A DNA stretch of 64,000 bases from Cyprinodon diabolis. Lineage: Eukaryota; Chordata; Actinopteri; Cyprinodontiformes; Cyprinodontidae. The notes beneath the pieces were generated by a model. The model was not told the DNA's origin. It was given only the letters and a program-made list of their open reading frames with translations, and ran no database searches. A program made the translations under genes and the position numbers. The DNA is taken from positions 46,030,787-46,094,786 of the forward strand of contig CM060064.1 in assembly GCA_030533445.1 (NCBI GenBank), read 5' to 3'. Positions 22,501 through 40,559 of the stretch are shown piece after piece (the stretch's first letter is position 1; every line of letters begins with the position of its first letter).

Positions 22501-24364
22501 AAGACCAATAAAAACAAAGGATTTATAGAAATGTTGGCCAACTGAAAAGTATGAACATGAAAAGTATGAGCATGTACAGCACTCAGTATTTAGTTGGGCC
22601 TCCTTTGGCCTGTATTACTGCAGCAATGCGGCGTGGCATGGAGTCGATCAGTCTGTGGCACTGCTCAGGTGTTATGATAGCCCAGGTTGCTCTAATAGTG
22701 GCTTTTAGCTCTTCTGAATTGTTGGGTCTGGTGTATTGCATCTTCTTCTTCACAATACCCCATAGATTTTCTATGGGGTTAAGGTCAGGAGAGTTTGCTG
22801 GCCAATTAAGAACAGGGATACCATGGTCCTTCAACCAGGTACTGGTAGCTTTGGCACTGTGTGCAGGTGCCAAGTCCTGTTGGAAAATGAAATCTGCATC
22901 TCCAAAAAGTTGGTCAGCTGCAGGAAGCATGAAGTGCTCTAAAACTTCCTGGTATGTGGCTGCGTTGACCCTGGACCTCAGAAAACACAATGGACCAACA
23001 CCAGCAGATGACATGGCACCCCAAACCATCACTGACTGTGGAAACTTTACACTGGACTTCAAGCAACGTGGATGAAGTGCCTCTCTTCTTTTCCTCCAGA
23101 CTCTGGGACCTTGATTTCCAAAGGAAATGCAAAATTTACTTTCATCAGAGAACATGACTTTGGACCACTCACCAGCAGCCCAGGCAAGACGCTTCTGACG
23201 CTGTCTGTGGTTCAAGAGTGGCTTGACACAAGGAATGCGACAGCAGAAACCCATGTCTTTCATACGTCTGTGTGTGGTGGTTCTTGAAGCACTCACTCCA
23301 GCTGCAGTCCACTCTTTGTGAATCTCCCCCACATTTTTGAATGGGTTTTGTTTCACAATCCTCTCCAGGGTGCGGTTATCTCTCTTGCTTGTACACTTTT
23401 TTCGACCACATCTTTTCCTTCCCTTCGCCTCTCTATTAATGTGCTTGGACACTGAGCTCTGTGAACAGCCAGCCTCTTTAGCGATGACCTTTTGTGTCTT
23501 GCCCTCCTTGTGCAAGGTGTCGATGGTCGTCTTTTGGACAACTGTCAAGTCAGCAGTCTTCCCCATGATTGTGTAGCCTATAGAACTAGACTGAAAGACC
23601 ATTTAAAGGCTTTTGCAGGTGGTTTGAGTTAATTAGCTGATTAGAGTGTGGCACCAGGGGCCATCAATTTTGAACCTTTTCACAATATTCTAATTTTCTG
23701 ATATGATGAATTTGAGATTTTCATTTGTTGTCATTTGTAATCATCAACATTAAACAAAATAAACATCTGAAATATATGAGTTTGTATGTAATGTATGAAT
23801 ATAATATACAAGTTTCACTTTTTAAATGGAATTACTGAAATCAATCTACTTTTTCATGATATTCTAATTTTATGACCAGCACCTGTAGAGTACTTTTAGA
23901 AGTTTGTATTCTGAATATGACCATACTTTTCCTTTAAATATTGGTGGACAACATCAATGTGGGACACCACTTGTTAAGGCTAACTGTTAGAAGAGGAGGA
24001 AAAATTTTTCATTCGTCAGTTCTGGGATGTTTGTGGTCAACTGTCTCATTATGTGCTGATGCTTTCTGTAGGTATGAGCATGGTTCCTGAGGTGACTGTT
24101 GCCAAACATTGTGGACTTAAAGTTCTGGGTCTGACCCTCGTCACCAACAAGGTCTCTGAATTGTCTAGAGTTGCTCTTTGTAACTGACTAAGACCTGTTT
24201 TAACTGGTTTATCGCTGGTTCTACAGGTGTCTCTGGACTACAGCCGCGAAGAGAAGGTGAACCACGATGAGGTTCTAGAGATCTGCAAGATGAGGGCGGA
24301 GCTTCTTCAGAAACTCGTCACTACATTGATTGGACGCTGTCAGCAGAACATCAACAGGCAATGA
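16534..24364 (+). CDS. pnp: Purine nucleoside phosphorylase, seven coding exons
   Basis: Exons: 16534-16556, 16700-16872, 17501-17604, 19944-20119, 20185-20375, 24072-24151 and 24227-24364, all with GT-AG introns and matching phases. They total 885 nt and 294 aa (human PNP is 289 aa). The enzyme splits purine nucleosides with phosphate in the cytosol as a homotrimer. Visible motifs are CGSGLG (residue 38 is the phosphate-loop serine), [31 protein letters not shown] (purine-binding Glu), GMSMVPE, LVTNK and NHDEV (ribose-binding His). Odd features: the phosphate/ribose loop reads GHFHLCEGY where the family has GRFHMYEGY, so the positions of human Arg84 and Tyr88 are His89 and Cys93. The first exon, coding MHTKGSS, is short but has a good donor and the MH start I recall from fish paralogues. 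Fish carry several pnp paralogues and I cannot say which this is. Confidence 0.88.
17664..17795 (+). mobile_element. 5'-truncated tRNA-SINE fragment in pnp intron 3
   Basis: The sequence CTCCCCGGGCGCCGCACAAT through GATGGGTTAAATGCAGAG matches the body and tail of the SINE at 59085-59303 in the opposite orientation. The tRNA-like head is missing. Confidence 0.7.
18259..18831 (-). mobile_element. Hairpin-ended element with RecQ-like helicase fragment, copy 2
   Basis: The minus-strand element is flanked by exact 8-bp duplications, on the plus strand ACTAACCA at 18251-18258 and 18832-18839. Its own ends are TAGCCTCGTGAGACC and GGAGTCAGGTTAG. This copy keeps [14 protein letters not shown], the longest helicase stretch of the three, before a stop. 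The loop of the 3' hairpin carries a small extra duplication of about 9 bp. It lies in pnp intron 3, antisense to pnp. Confidence 0.8.
20432..21095 (+). mobile_element. Harbinger fragment split by a Penelope-like element
   Basis: GTGTGTCGCAG at 20432 and the block TATGTTATTCCACGCCACAA at 21043 correspond to consecutive parts of the Harbinger copy at 3631-3750. The intervening 20466-21038 starts with a frame reading [20 protein letters not shown], the C-terminal GIY-YIG nuclease region of Penelope-like retroelements. It ends with the element's 3' region (GAATGACTATGACCTGGATG). Confidence 0.65.
21096..22100 (+). mobile_element. 5'-truncated Tc1-like transposon relic
   Basis: The translated region includes [39 protein letters not shown] and [16 protein letters not shown], the Tc1 DDE core. 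The right end TTTTCATTTTTTTGAGTGTA is a typical Tc1 terminus. The left end and N-terminal DNA-binding region are broken by frameshifts, and the matching left inverted repeat is not present. Confidence 0.85.
22295..23885 (-). mobile_element. Complete Tc1/mariner transposon, 1591 bp
   Basis: The ends are inverted repeats of 202 bp (22295-22496 and 23684-23885) that I find to differ at one base. They begin CAGGTGCTGGTCATAAAATT. Each arm has the motif AAAATTAGAATAT at its outer and inner end, the IR/DR arrangement. It is flanked by TA on both sides (22293-22294 and 23886-23887). The single transposase frame is open throughout. It sits in pnp intron 5, with its gene antisense to pnp. Confidence 0.95.
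22583..23566 (-). CDS. Tc1-family transposase, apparently intact
   Basis: The product has 327 residues from the ATG at 23566 ([20 protein letters not shown]). The N-terminal half has the paired helix-turn-helix DNA-binding region, including [14 protein letters not shown], and a basic stretch [14 protein letters not shown]. The catalytic DD34E triad is complete: [19 protein letters not shown], and [12 protein letters not shown] with 34 residues between the second Asp and the Glu. [11 protein letters not shown] is the glycine-rich box. The protein cuts and rejoins the element at TA sites. An in-frame ATG 12 codons upstream exists but the family start fits MGKT. The common QQDNAPAH reads QQDLAPAH here, so activity is likely but not certain. 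Confidence 0.92.
   Translation of the reverse strand: MGKTADLTVVQKTTIDTLHKEGKTQKVIAKEAGCSQSSVSKHINREAKGRKRCGRKKCTSKRDNRTLERIVKQNPFKNVGEIHKEWTAAGVSASRTTTHRRMKDMGFCCRIPCVKPLLNHRQRQKRLAWAAGEWSKVMFSDESKFCISFGNQGPRVWRKRREALHPRCLKSSVKFPQSVMVWGAMSSAGVGPLCFLRSRVNAATYQEVLEHFMLPAADQLFGDADFIFQQDLAPAHSAKATSTWLKDHGIPVLNWPANSPDLNPIENLWGIVKKKMQYTRPNNSEELKATIRATWAIITPEQCHRLIDSMPRRIAAVIQAKGGPTKY
23888..23940. repeat. Terminus of the THAP-type repeat family
   Basis: The reverse complement reads TTTAAAGGAAAAGT, then GTCATATTCAGAATACAAAC, matching the left end of the repeat at 59615. It means the Tc1 element inserted into or beside an older element. Confidence 0.5.
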
Positions 24365-25440
24365 CTCACAACTGAGACCTGGACATGCATCCAAGACATG
24401 GACATCTGAGACATGGACTGGACTTTGAAACCCACCAAAGACATGGATCTAAGACCAGGAAGGAAACCTGAGAAATGTAGAAAAAAAAAGTGACTGATAT
24501 GTGAGACTTGGACTGAGATACAGGCTCATACGTGAGACAGACTGTGTCTGAATATCTATTGGATGAAAAAAGCAACTTGAAAAGTAGTGATCATCCACGG
24601 TCATTAGACAAGCAGATATATCCCAGAATGCTTTGCGAGAGCTCTCCTTGCAAAGCATCATAGGATTTGTTGTAAATAAAGAGGTCTCAGGAACGGTGCA
24701 GAGAGGTGGAGTCACGTGACTAAAAGGGAGAGAAAAGTACTTATTAAATGTCTGCACAGTCAGTTCACTGTAGAGTCCACTATATAGTCCCCACCCTACA
24801 GTAGCAGCCAATCAAAATGGTCCTTCCCAGTCAAAAGCCAGCCGAATGGCGGCCGAATGGCAGAAAAATCCCCTCCAACTTCCAGCCATTGGCTTTCTCA
24901 TGGGCGTGGATATTTTTTTACTCTGACTCCACCCTTTCATTGAATTAAAGGTTCTGACCAGGAGATTATGCTTCTCTTTAGATCTTAATGTCCACAAATC
25001 GTGATGGAAAGAATATTTTAGATGTTTAAAAAGGAGTTGTAAGGGGCCAGCCAAGGACCAGCAAAGGCCCATCCAAGGAAAGTGAATGGCTACTAGTGTA
25101 TATATAGTGACTGATAGATTTGGGGTTAGGGCGGACATTTGGACACAGCCACAGACATCTAAGACTTGGACATCTCTCACTTTGACTCAAACCTATGACT
25201 CGGATATCAGAGACTGACTCAAACCCGAGATAAGGGCTCAAACCTGAGACCTGAACTCACAACTGAAACATAAACATCCTAGATACTGAATCACTTGGAA
25301 ACAAAGCCATATGGGACTCAAGACTTAAACCAAAGACTGACTTACTCCTGAAAAATGAACAACTGAGACCCGGACTCTGGAGGCACTCTGTGGGGTGCTG
25401 TTGTTTTGCACGTTTCTCTCGAGTTTCTGTTCCTAATAAA
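24365..25440 (+). other. pnp 3' region with degenerate short repeats
   Basis: After the stop codon, loose repeats of ACTGAGACATGGACT type run to about 24540. They resume at about 25150-25380, split by unrelated sequence. An AATAAA at about 24675 could be the pnp polyadenylation signal. No other gene is seen. Confidence 0.4.
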
Positions 25441-25479
25441 AACGAGCAACCTTCTTTGATGTCCAAATGTGTCTTTTCT

Positions 25480-25955
25480 AGATTTTTCAGTAATATGTTC
25501 AGGTTATGTTGATGATGTGGTACTGTTGGCTTTATCAGGGCGTGATCTACAGCGCTCACTGGAGCGGTTAGCAACAGAGTGTAAAGCGGCCGGGATGAGG
25601 ATCTGGGCTCTCTCTTAAAGATAGGGTGAGGAGCTCAGTCATCCAGGGAGGACTCAGAGTAGAGCCGCTGCTCCTCCACTTCGAGAGGAGCCAGTTGAGG
25701 CGGCTCGGGCTTCTGATTAGAATGCCTCCTGGACTTCTCCCTGGCAAGGTGTTTCGGGTACGTCCCACCAGGAGGAGGCCCAGGGGGAGACCCAGAACAC
25801 CCTGGAGGGACTATGTTTCTCAGCTGGCCAGAGAGCGCCTTGGGATTCCCCCGGAGAAGCTTGTCTAAACGGCTGGAGAGATGGACGTCTGGGTCTCTCT
25901 ATTGAAGCTGCTACCCCCGCAAGACGACCCCGGATAAGCGGAAGAAGGTGGATGG
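25480..25955 (+). mobile_element. Internally deleted non-LTR retrotransposon 3' fragment
   Basis: A frame near 25505 encodes GYVDDVVLLALSGRDLQ, the YxDD box of a reverse transcriptase. It is joined directly to the C-terminal region SSVIQGGLRVEPLLLHFERS and RRPRGRPRTPWRDYVSQLA, which is a common 3' end in fish LINEs. The DNA between these parts is missing. It ends in GGATAAGCGGAAGAAGGTGG and a GGATGG tail. Confidence 0.75.
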
Positions 25956-26240
25956 ATGTTCAATTTATGGATTCGGTTTCAGATAAATTCTGTTAATTTG
26001 GAGTCAAAAGCAGAGAATGGTGTTGAACATGAGAGGCAGGAGACAGTTTCATCCGAAGAGACGGGAGACTGTACTCAGAGGGCCAGGATCAGCTGGTACT
26101 GGTTGTTGAGTTTAGCCATTTGTTCTGCTGTGTGCATCGCCACGGTGTGAGCATAAGAGCTGATTTTTGTGAAGTTCTGATTCAGAGGTTTCTGAGTGTA
26201 TTAATCAAACTTTTGACAGAAGAAAAATCAAAACATCTCC

Positions 26241-26246
26241 TTTATT
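26241..26246 (-). terminator. decr1: Candidate decr1 polyadenylation signal
   Basis: AATAAA on the minus strand about 190 nt after the decr1 stop codon. It is the first such signal downstream. Confidence 0.55.
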
Positions 26247-26437
26247 CTTTTATCACAAAACATCTGTGTTCATTTTGAGCATGTGTAGACTGTACCACGA
26301 GGTCCAAGCTTGTTTCTATCTGCTGATCAAACAATCATTAAGGAAAACAATCATATCCATGGATGTCAGCAGAGGGCGGGGCCTCTGCACGCTGTGATCT
26401 GAGTGGTTGACACGGTCCAATGAGTTAGCAGCATTTC

Positions 26438-33941
<7,504 letters not shown>

Positions 33942-34060
33942 GTTGGTTCCAGGTGATGACGTATGCAGACCGTTTCACCCATGTAGACCCACATCGATCG
34001 CGTCCACCTATCAGAGCTGACGTGATTTGGTGGCGCCATCTTGGGGCGGTCGACAGCTCT
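33942..34060 (-). promoter_or_regulatory. decr1: decr1 promoter-proximal region
   Basis: Directly upstream of the decr1 ATG. It contains GATGACGTATG, a CRE/ATF-like half site, about 15 bp before the start codon on this strand. At 34032-34054 GGCGCCATCTTGGGG carries a YY1-like AAGATGGCGCC core in reverse. The function is inferred from position and motif only. Confidence 0.35.
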
Positions 34061-34295
34061 TCTCAGTGTGATGTGTTGAGCAGGAACGGAATCAGTTTTA
34101 ATCAACTTTAACTTTCTGAATATTGAACTAATTTTTACAGTTTTTTTGTTGTTGCTGAAAACAGAGAGATTTTCAGCGTATTTGATTATTCTTAGTGGGG
34201 TTAAGAGTAATAGAATACTAAGAGCACAGACACTCATACATTTTTATAATTTTTTTATTACTATTAACATATTTATACAGGTATATACATAAACA

Positions 34296-34296
34296 T

Positions 34297-34364
<68 letters not shown>

Positions 34365-34377
34365 GTATGTATGTATG

Positions 34378-34461
<84 letters not shown>
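34296..34461. repeat. (CT)n / (AT)n / (ATGT)n microsatellite
   Basis: Adjacent CT, TA and TATG runs. The Tyr/Ile-rich peptide on the plus strand is an artefact. Confidence 0.97.
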
Positions 34462-34462
<1 letters not shown>

Positions 34463-34599
34463 TTAACTGTACTGTAAAAAATATTGAAAATATTGTAAAA
34501 TACTTTAAAAGGTGTAAACAGCTGTATATTGATTATAATCTTATCTTCAGATGCACAGTGTTTATACTTTAAAATATTTTAAAAACATTTTACAGTACA

Positions 34600-34790
34600 G
34601 TATTTTATTAGTTTTTTTTTTATATTTATTTATATTTTTTTGTGAATGTTATTTTTACCCATGTTTTAGCTGTTTTGTTTTGTATTTATTCTGTTATATG
34701 TTTTACTTTATTATTTTTCTTTACAGCACTTTGGTCAGCTGTGGTTGTTTTTAAGTGCTTAACAAATAAAATTGGATTGGATATATTTTT
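34600..34790 (+). mobile_element. LINE 3'-end fragment
   Basis: CAGCACTTTGGTCAGCTGTG followed by TTAAGTGCTTAACAAATAAA and a short ATTGG repeat is the typical 3' tail of L2/CR1-group fish LINEs. No coding part remains. Confidence 0.6.
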
Positions 34791-35215
34791 TTAATTCTGT
34801 CTTATTCTATGCTTTTTATAAAATTTTTAAGTTCCACATTTGATTGACCAATTTTGCTGTAATCTTTTGCTGCTGTAACCCATTGTGGGATAATAAAGGG
34901 AGTTTCTATTCTTTGTAGTGTATATATGCTGTTTATTTAGTAATGTCTTACAAAGCTCTGATGCTTTCATGAAGTTATCTCTCGAGCCCTGATGTCAACA
35001 GCCTGTTGATTTAAACAAAAACAGGCTGCAGTGCTGAAGCGTCCTTCTTATGTTCTACTCAAACCAGTAGATTAGAGTAGCAGGTCGACCTCCCCAAGAT
35101 GGCGCCCGTAATTCCTGCGCCTTGATAGTCAATGAGGGGTCTACTCTTATATTATGTCTGGTTCCACATACAGACACAGTACCTCCGTCTGTCCAGCAGA
35201 TGGCAGCAGCAGACC

Positions 35216-35527
35216 TTAGCTCAGGTTCTGCTCGCTGCTCTGGATCCCAGCAGGTTCAGACAGAACCAGGCTGGTTTCATCATCACTGTATTCTGAACGC
35301 CTCTGGCCAACCCAATCCACCTCCGTCACACTGGGAGGAACCGGTTCAGACCTCAGGATGATGGGGCCTTTGCTCCAGGAGCCTTTGTTGGTTCTGGTGC
35401 CTCGGATTAGAAGGTCCCGTAAGCTCTGTTTGAAGCCTGCTCTGTAGATCCCACGATAACAGGCGCCTCTGGTCCGTTCTTTTGTTCTGGTTAAACCACA
35501 GGTGGTACCAGGAAGTCCTGAGGTGAG
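35216..35527 (-). CDS. Candidate terminal exon of an unidentified gene
   Basis: On the minus strand TCCTTTGCAG precedes an open frame of 103 codons ending at TAA (35218-35216). It reads from LTSGLPGTTCGLTRTKERTR to a Ser/Glu-rich tail containing SEYSDDETSLVLSEPAG. The strong acceptor and acidic-serine ending look exon-like, and codon use is GC-balanced. I do not recognise the protein and found no clear partner exon. Possible partners lie upstream on the same strand at 39.4-39.9 and 41.7-42.1 kb. It may equally be chance. Confidence 0.3.
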   Translation of the reverse strand, partial: LTSGLPGTTCGLTRTKERTRGACYRGIYRAGFKQSLRDLLIRGTRTNKGSWSKGPIILRSEPVPPSVTEVDWVGQRRSEYSDDETSLVLSEPAGIQSSEQNLS

Positions 35528-36184
35528 CTGCAAAGGATGAAGGACAAGGTCATAATCCGAAGCTTGGAGCAGAGAACAGACCAAAGGCGGTGCTGAAAGT
35601 CCGATCAGAAAAGGACCAGAAGTACTGGAGCTAAATCTGGACCAAGGCTTTGAGCCACAAACCTCATGAGGGATAAGAACCAGAATGTTCTGCATTTCTT
35701 GGGTTGTGAGTCATGAAGGTTCTGGCTGCACGCAGAGGTTTTGCTTCTCCTCTTGTTGGAACTAAAGGCCCAGTTTAGACGCTATGAAAACGATCCAAAA
35801 CAGGATTGACGCGTGAAGGAGCTCTGAGATTTTCCTCACTGATGTTTAATGAAGGTCCAAGTTCACATAAAGAGAGGCTGATCTCCCTGATGGTTCTCAT
35901 CCGTTATGGAAATATCTGGATTTTAAAAATCCACAGACAGAGATACAGAGTTCTGTTGAAATGTATCTTCTGATTAAAATGGTTTTAAAGAGTAGAGTGT
36001 TTAAGCAGCCGACCCCTCTGAAACAAAACCTGAACCTACTGAGTGCCTGTAGCTTCCTGTTGAACAGAACAGGGAGTTCTGATGGAACATTGATCCTTTA
36101 TGAGTTCATCATTTGGACCTGCTGGTGTTCTGTCAGATGATCATATCCGATAAGACCAGCACACACATAGTCAATACCCCTTTA

Positions 36185-37245
36185 ACCCTTTAGTTTATCC
36201 CTTTAGTTTTGTATGAAAAATCAACTTTATACTACCTCAATGGGTGTTTATCCCTTTAGTCATGTACAAAAAAACAATTTAATTACTTCATTTTTGGTGT
36301 TTTTTTTAAGCGTATGGCGATCTGACCTTACAGTCGTAAGGAAACCATATTTAAAATTCAAATCATTCTGGCTTAAACATGTAAATAAATGTACTCTTTA
36401 TCAGACCATATTTTCCCAAAAGTTAGAAAATTTCTATTTAAAAAATCCTGTTTTTTTTTCCCGTTATCTTCTGCAGGCCAGTTAGTTCTACGTCAGCCTG
36501 AACACCTAAATTCGGCCATTCATATCTCGACGGTCATCTGTCAATCAAATTTTTTCGGTCATAGCATCTTGATTCATCTGTCGCAGCTAAAATATGCAAC
36601 AGTTCAAAAATCAGAAACCAGAATCCTTTCATTTCCCATTGAGTTGCGTCCCAGTGTTCACGGGGATGGACGTCTGCGTCTTCGGCAGGCGTAGAGCTAA
36701 CAGAACTGGCAGCGTTGCGAGGCAAGGGCTCAAACATGTACGGCTGGAAGCCTTCTACACCAAACCAAGCTTCTGCCGCCCTGGCGTCCTCTTCCACAAC
36801 ATCTTCGTCCCCGCTTTCCTCCTCTAAATAAAAAATGGATGACGGAGGAGACTCATCCACGACCTCCGACACTAAATTCTCCTCCTCTTGTATGTTTCCG
36901 CCGTCCATAGCGTTCCTTGACAGTGTCGTTTCTAAGTCACCAATTTAGTGCTACTTGGTCCCAATGGAATTTCCCATTGGGAACCTACTAGCACTAAGTT
37001 GCTAACTGGTTGACATGATGCTTCCGACAAACCGGCCACAACCAAACTTGCTTGTGAACCTTCCACCACAACAATCCCGCCCCCTTGATAATCGACCAAT
37101 CACATTCACTTTATTCACTCGAGTACAGTCGGGCTCCACTCGGGAAAATTCGGAAATACAACGGTGGGAACAGCCGCTTCCCTACGACTTTAAATCGTCT
37201 TTTGTACATGACTAAAGGGATACACGCCCGTTGAGGTAGTTTAAA
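36185..37245 (-). mobile_element. Inverted-repeat transposon with acidic P2X7-like leader ORF, copy A
   Basis: The ends share TACTACCTCAATGGG-type and CCCTTTAGTCATGTACAAAA blocks in opposite sense (36225-36275 and about 37200-37245). The minus-strand frame at 36534-36908 starts MDGGNIQEEENLVSEVVDES and continues with an acidic stretch and GVEGFQPYMFEPLPRNAAS. This resembles the N-terminus of fish transposon-encoded proteins that carry a C-terminal P2X7-type cysteine domain. That domain is absent here, so this copy is probably deleted. A second copy in the opposite orientation begins at 63493. Confidence 0.55.
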
Positions 37246-38160
37246 GGGGTCATAGAATGCAAAACCGATTTTCCATTGTCATAGATGAGTAACGATAGTT
37301 CAGTGGGTGAAAGGGACGTACAGAGAAGTTCAAACCCCATCGACAACTCATTTCTCTGTAAATCTCTCATTTCTAAACTTCCGCCATAAAACGGGCGAAT
37401 TCAAACGAAGCCCTAAATTGACGTCAGTTCGGGGATGTAGTCTATTTGGCTCTTGCCTTTTCTTTTGTCATGCCCCGAAATTAACATCAAGACCAGCCCA
37501 CTGGTTCACTGGCTCAAGAACATGAATAGAGGTAGGTGTAAAACACCAGTTTAGCTGTTTAGCCTACTGTTGGGTTTACTTCAACAAGAATTACAATGCA
37601 GGCAGTCTTTCTATTGAAAATTAGCCAGAACCACGGGCATAAATGCAGTGTTCCAGACTGCACGGAGAAAGGGGAACATTTTCTTCCCAAGATCCTCAAC
37701 AGGGATGGATTATTTTTGTCTATCAGAAGATCCCTGCAAAATTTGATGCTCTGCTGTTCATTTGCTTGAAGCATTTTACCGAAGACAGCTTTCAAAAACT
37801 TGGACAGTTTAAAGCAGGATTTGTTAAACTTCTTTTACTGAAACGAGGGGCTGTTCCGACCATAATGCCATCACAACCGCAAGCTGGAAGTATGATTCTG
37901 TCGCTAAACTTTTGATAGTAATGCTAGCATATCTATGGTGACGAGATTTGGGTCTCTGAAAAGGAGGATATATTTTTCTTTTTTTGGGGGGGCTGACTGG
38001 ACAGGACAGGGCACTCGAAAAAGAGCCATCAGCTCCAGGGCTGGTCCAGAAACCCCGGCAGACGGTGGTGATGAAACACGAATTTCATCCCTGATTATGT
38101 ATAAATACTTTGCATCCATACTGTACTGTAAATTTGCCAGACTTTTCTGATAGAGTTGAA
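37246..38160 (+). mobile_element. THAP-domain transposon relic
   Basis: It begins GGGGTCATAGAATGCAAAAC, which I recall as a terminus of fish THAP elements. Frames show HGHKCSVPDCTEKGEHFLPK, then out of frame FICLKHFTEDSFQKLGQ and KRGAVPTIMPSQ. Together these are the C-x4-C and C-x2-H halves of a THAP zinc finger plus its C-terminal AVPT box. A stop and a frameshift lie between them. No transposase core is seen. Confidence 0.6.
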
Positions 38161-39280
38161 TTACATTGGTGCTTCTACATTAAGTATTACAACATTTTTC
38201 TTCACCCCCTGACCCCATTAAGCCGGGCATAGACTGTACGATGATTTGCCCTTTTAGGGCCAATTCTACAGTTGTGCAAAATTTTTTCGATCGGGCCGAC
38301 TTTTAACCTGACCGTGCGTCGTGTAGCGTACGGGGGGTAACGAGGGGCGATTGTGTATTTGTGAAAATTGAGACAGATTTAGCTAAATACAGATGAGGAT
38401 GCTATTAAATGGATTGGGCTCGTATCTACACCCATGGAAAGTTGCTTCTATATTTTTATTTATTTCTGGAATAAAAACTTAAAGTAAACAAAACACAAAT
38501 AAAGCAAAAATAAAGGAAAGGGAGAGCTTTGTGGTCTTCTATTTCCCATGAGTCATTGGGGGTCAAAGCAGATTGTGAGCTGAGACAACAATGCTGGACA
38601 ATGGTGCCAGAAATTGTAGTTAGATATGAATACATTTCACTTTATAAGAACAAAAATAAATTCAATATATCTTCAGTCAAGATTGTAGCTTTTTTTAAAC
38701 TCAAATATTTGCCCAGCTGGAAACAGTCTCAATGAATTTAAAAAATGTTTCAATGTTTCCTGATACCTGAGAACTGGCGACTTCATTCCCAAAGACAGAG
38801 TTTTTCTCTCAGAAATGACATAATATTTCCTGAGAACTGCCGATGTCCTAAAATGTACACCGTAAAGCACACAGCAGGAGTGTGTCAGCCATCCCCAGAA
38901 TCCACGGTAGAAGAAAAGCGGGCCCCTTAACTTAAACAAAGGGAGGCCTGTTTTAGAAAGGATCTGGGGAGGGACAGGTTCTGGAGTCATGGACTGAACC
39001 AGACCACTTTGGCTCCTTATTGCTGAAGCTGCATCATAGATCATCTGAAGGGATCGCATTCGAGTCGATGCAATCAACTAGTTTTCCTTAAATAGAAAAC
39101 TACATGATAGAATACCAAACAACAGAGAAGAAAAAATGAATCTTCAACAAAATGTATCATTTCTGATCAGTGTTGCTGACTGAACAAACAAGGCAGCAGG
39201 ATTAACTAAGCCTGGCTGTTAGCCTAGTCCCGAGCAGCCAACAGCTCAGAATAAATCAACATGGTAACTGATCGGGTTTG
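38161..39280. other. No gene; one dispersed repeat
   Basis: Sequence at about 38915-39080 (GGCCCCTTAACTTAAACAAA, GATCATCTGAAG) is shared with about 57730-57850. Nothing coding is supported. Confidence 0.45.
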
Positions 39281-39918
39281 GAAGCGGGACTTTTCTGGGC
39301 TGTGTTCTGGTTCCGGTGGAGGAGCTCAGGATGAATCGTGTGTTTCTGCTTCGTGGGCGATCATTCTCGCTCCTGAGTTGGCAGCTCGGAGCGAGCTTCC
39401 CACTGCGTTTCTGTTTGGATCAGATGCAGCCGAAGATCTCTGCAGCCTAAGCCTGCATCTCAGAACCACTCCAGAACTCCTCCTGGTAGCTGTTGCATCT
39501 GAGAAGCTCAGTGGTGTATGATGCTGCAGGTCCAGGAGGGGTTCTGGGAATAGATTCTGGACCTGGTTTATCTGCAGGCAATGTTCTGATCCCAGTTCTG
39601 CCACCTGGATCTTCCCTCCCAGAACACAGGAGCTTTGATGTCAGACCGGACTTCGCCCCGATTCTTTGAATTCCTGCTTCTGGTTCTGCCAGAAACCCAG
39701 ACTCTGTCTGAATGGTTGGAACTAGATCCAGTCCAGTCTGCTCTGGCAGGCTGGTACCGTTCTGACAGTGTTCTGGTTCTGTACAGGAGACACATCCTGG
39801 ACCAGACTGATCCAGCCACAGTTCTCTGATGCACTCCTGAAGGTTCTGCTGGTAAAGGAGGCCCACATCAGCAGCTTTGAACGATAGTCTCAGGGAGGCA
39901 GGGTTTTGGACCGTCTGT
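39281..39918. repeat. 638-bp duplicated block, left copy
   Basis: Matches 41484-42121 without gaps and with two base differences that I can see. Both copies carry a minus-strand open frame (to 39447) starting TVQNPASLRLSFKAADVGLL and containing LYQQNLQECIRELWL, preceded by a CAG that could be an acceptor. The protein is not recognised. Confidence 0.95.
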
Positions 39919-40559
39919 AGGACACAATGCACCATCTGCTGGAACTCATATTATTAGCAAAAGTGACCTCATCATAAAGGGTTTATTTGGAGTTTGGTAT
40001 TTTAATTGTAAATATTTGGTATATGGTTTGATCACATTCAATGGTCAGAAGATGAGAAAAGCTTTGGGTTTATTTTAAGAAATACGTCACACATCATTTA
40101 TTGTTTATTTACTTTTTATAGTTTATTTATTTAAGGTGGCATCACAAGAAAACTAAAGTTCGATCCATGTCTCTGGATGTGGAGGCTTGAGTGAGAGGCC
40201 GGGTCAGCAGGTCTGTTCTGCTGCTGCTAAGATGAATCAGTGTTTGAACTTTAAAGCTGATGTTTATCAACCTGTTTAATGCACCAGGCTGCAGGATGAC
40301 ATCTAAAATCTCTCTAACCGTCTGCACCCTGAGCTGTTCCTCTGGTCAACATCTGCTGGTTGTTTGAGGACAAGTTCTGAAACCCAGCAGCAGTTTTCCT
40401 GCTCCGCCCAAATTCACACTAGAAGAAGAAACGCTGTGGCAGTAGCTGCAGGCGTCTCTCTGACATTTACAGAGCGCTCCCTGACCCCAACATGGAGATT
40501 CTGCTGCATGACTGAGCAGGAGAGCTGGAGCAGGAGGTTCCTAGAGGACATGCAGCCAC

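Larger units (their letters stand above)
34032..35106. repeat. 23-bp inverted repeat enclosing microsatellites and LINE tail
   Basis: GGCGCCATCTTGGGGCGGTC at 34032 (extending to 34054) is matched in reverse at 35084-35106 with one difference. The interval contains simple repeats and a LINE 3' end. It may be the ends of a decayed transposon or two copies of a promoter-type element. Confidence 0.5.
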
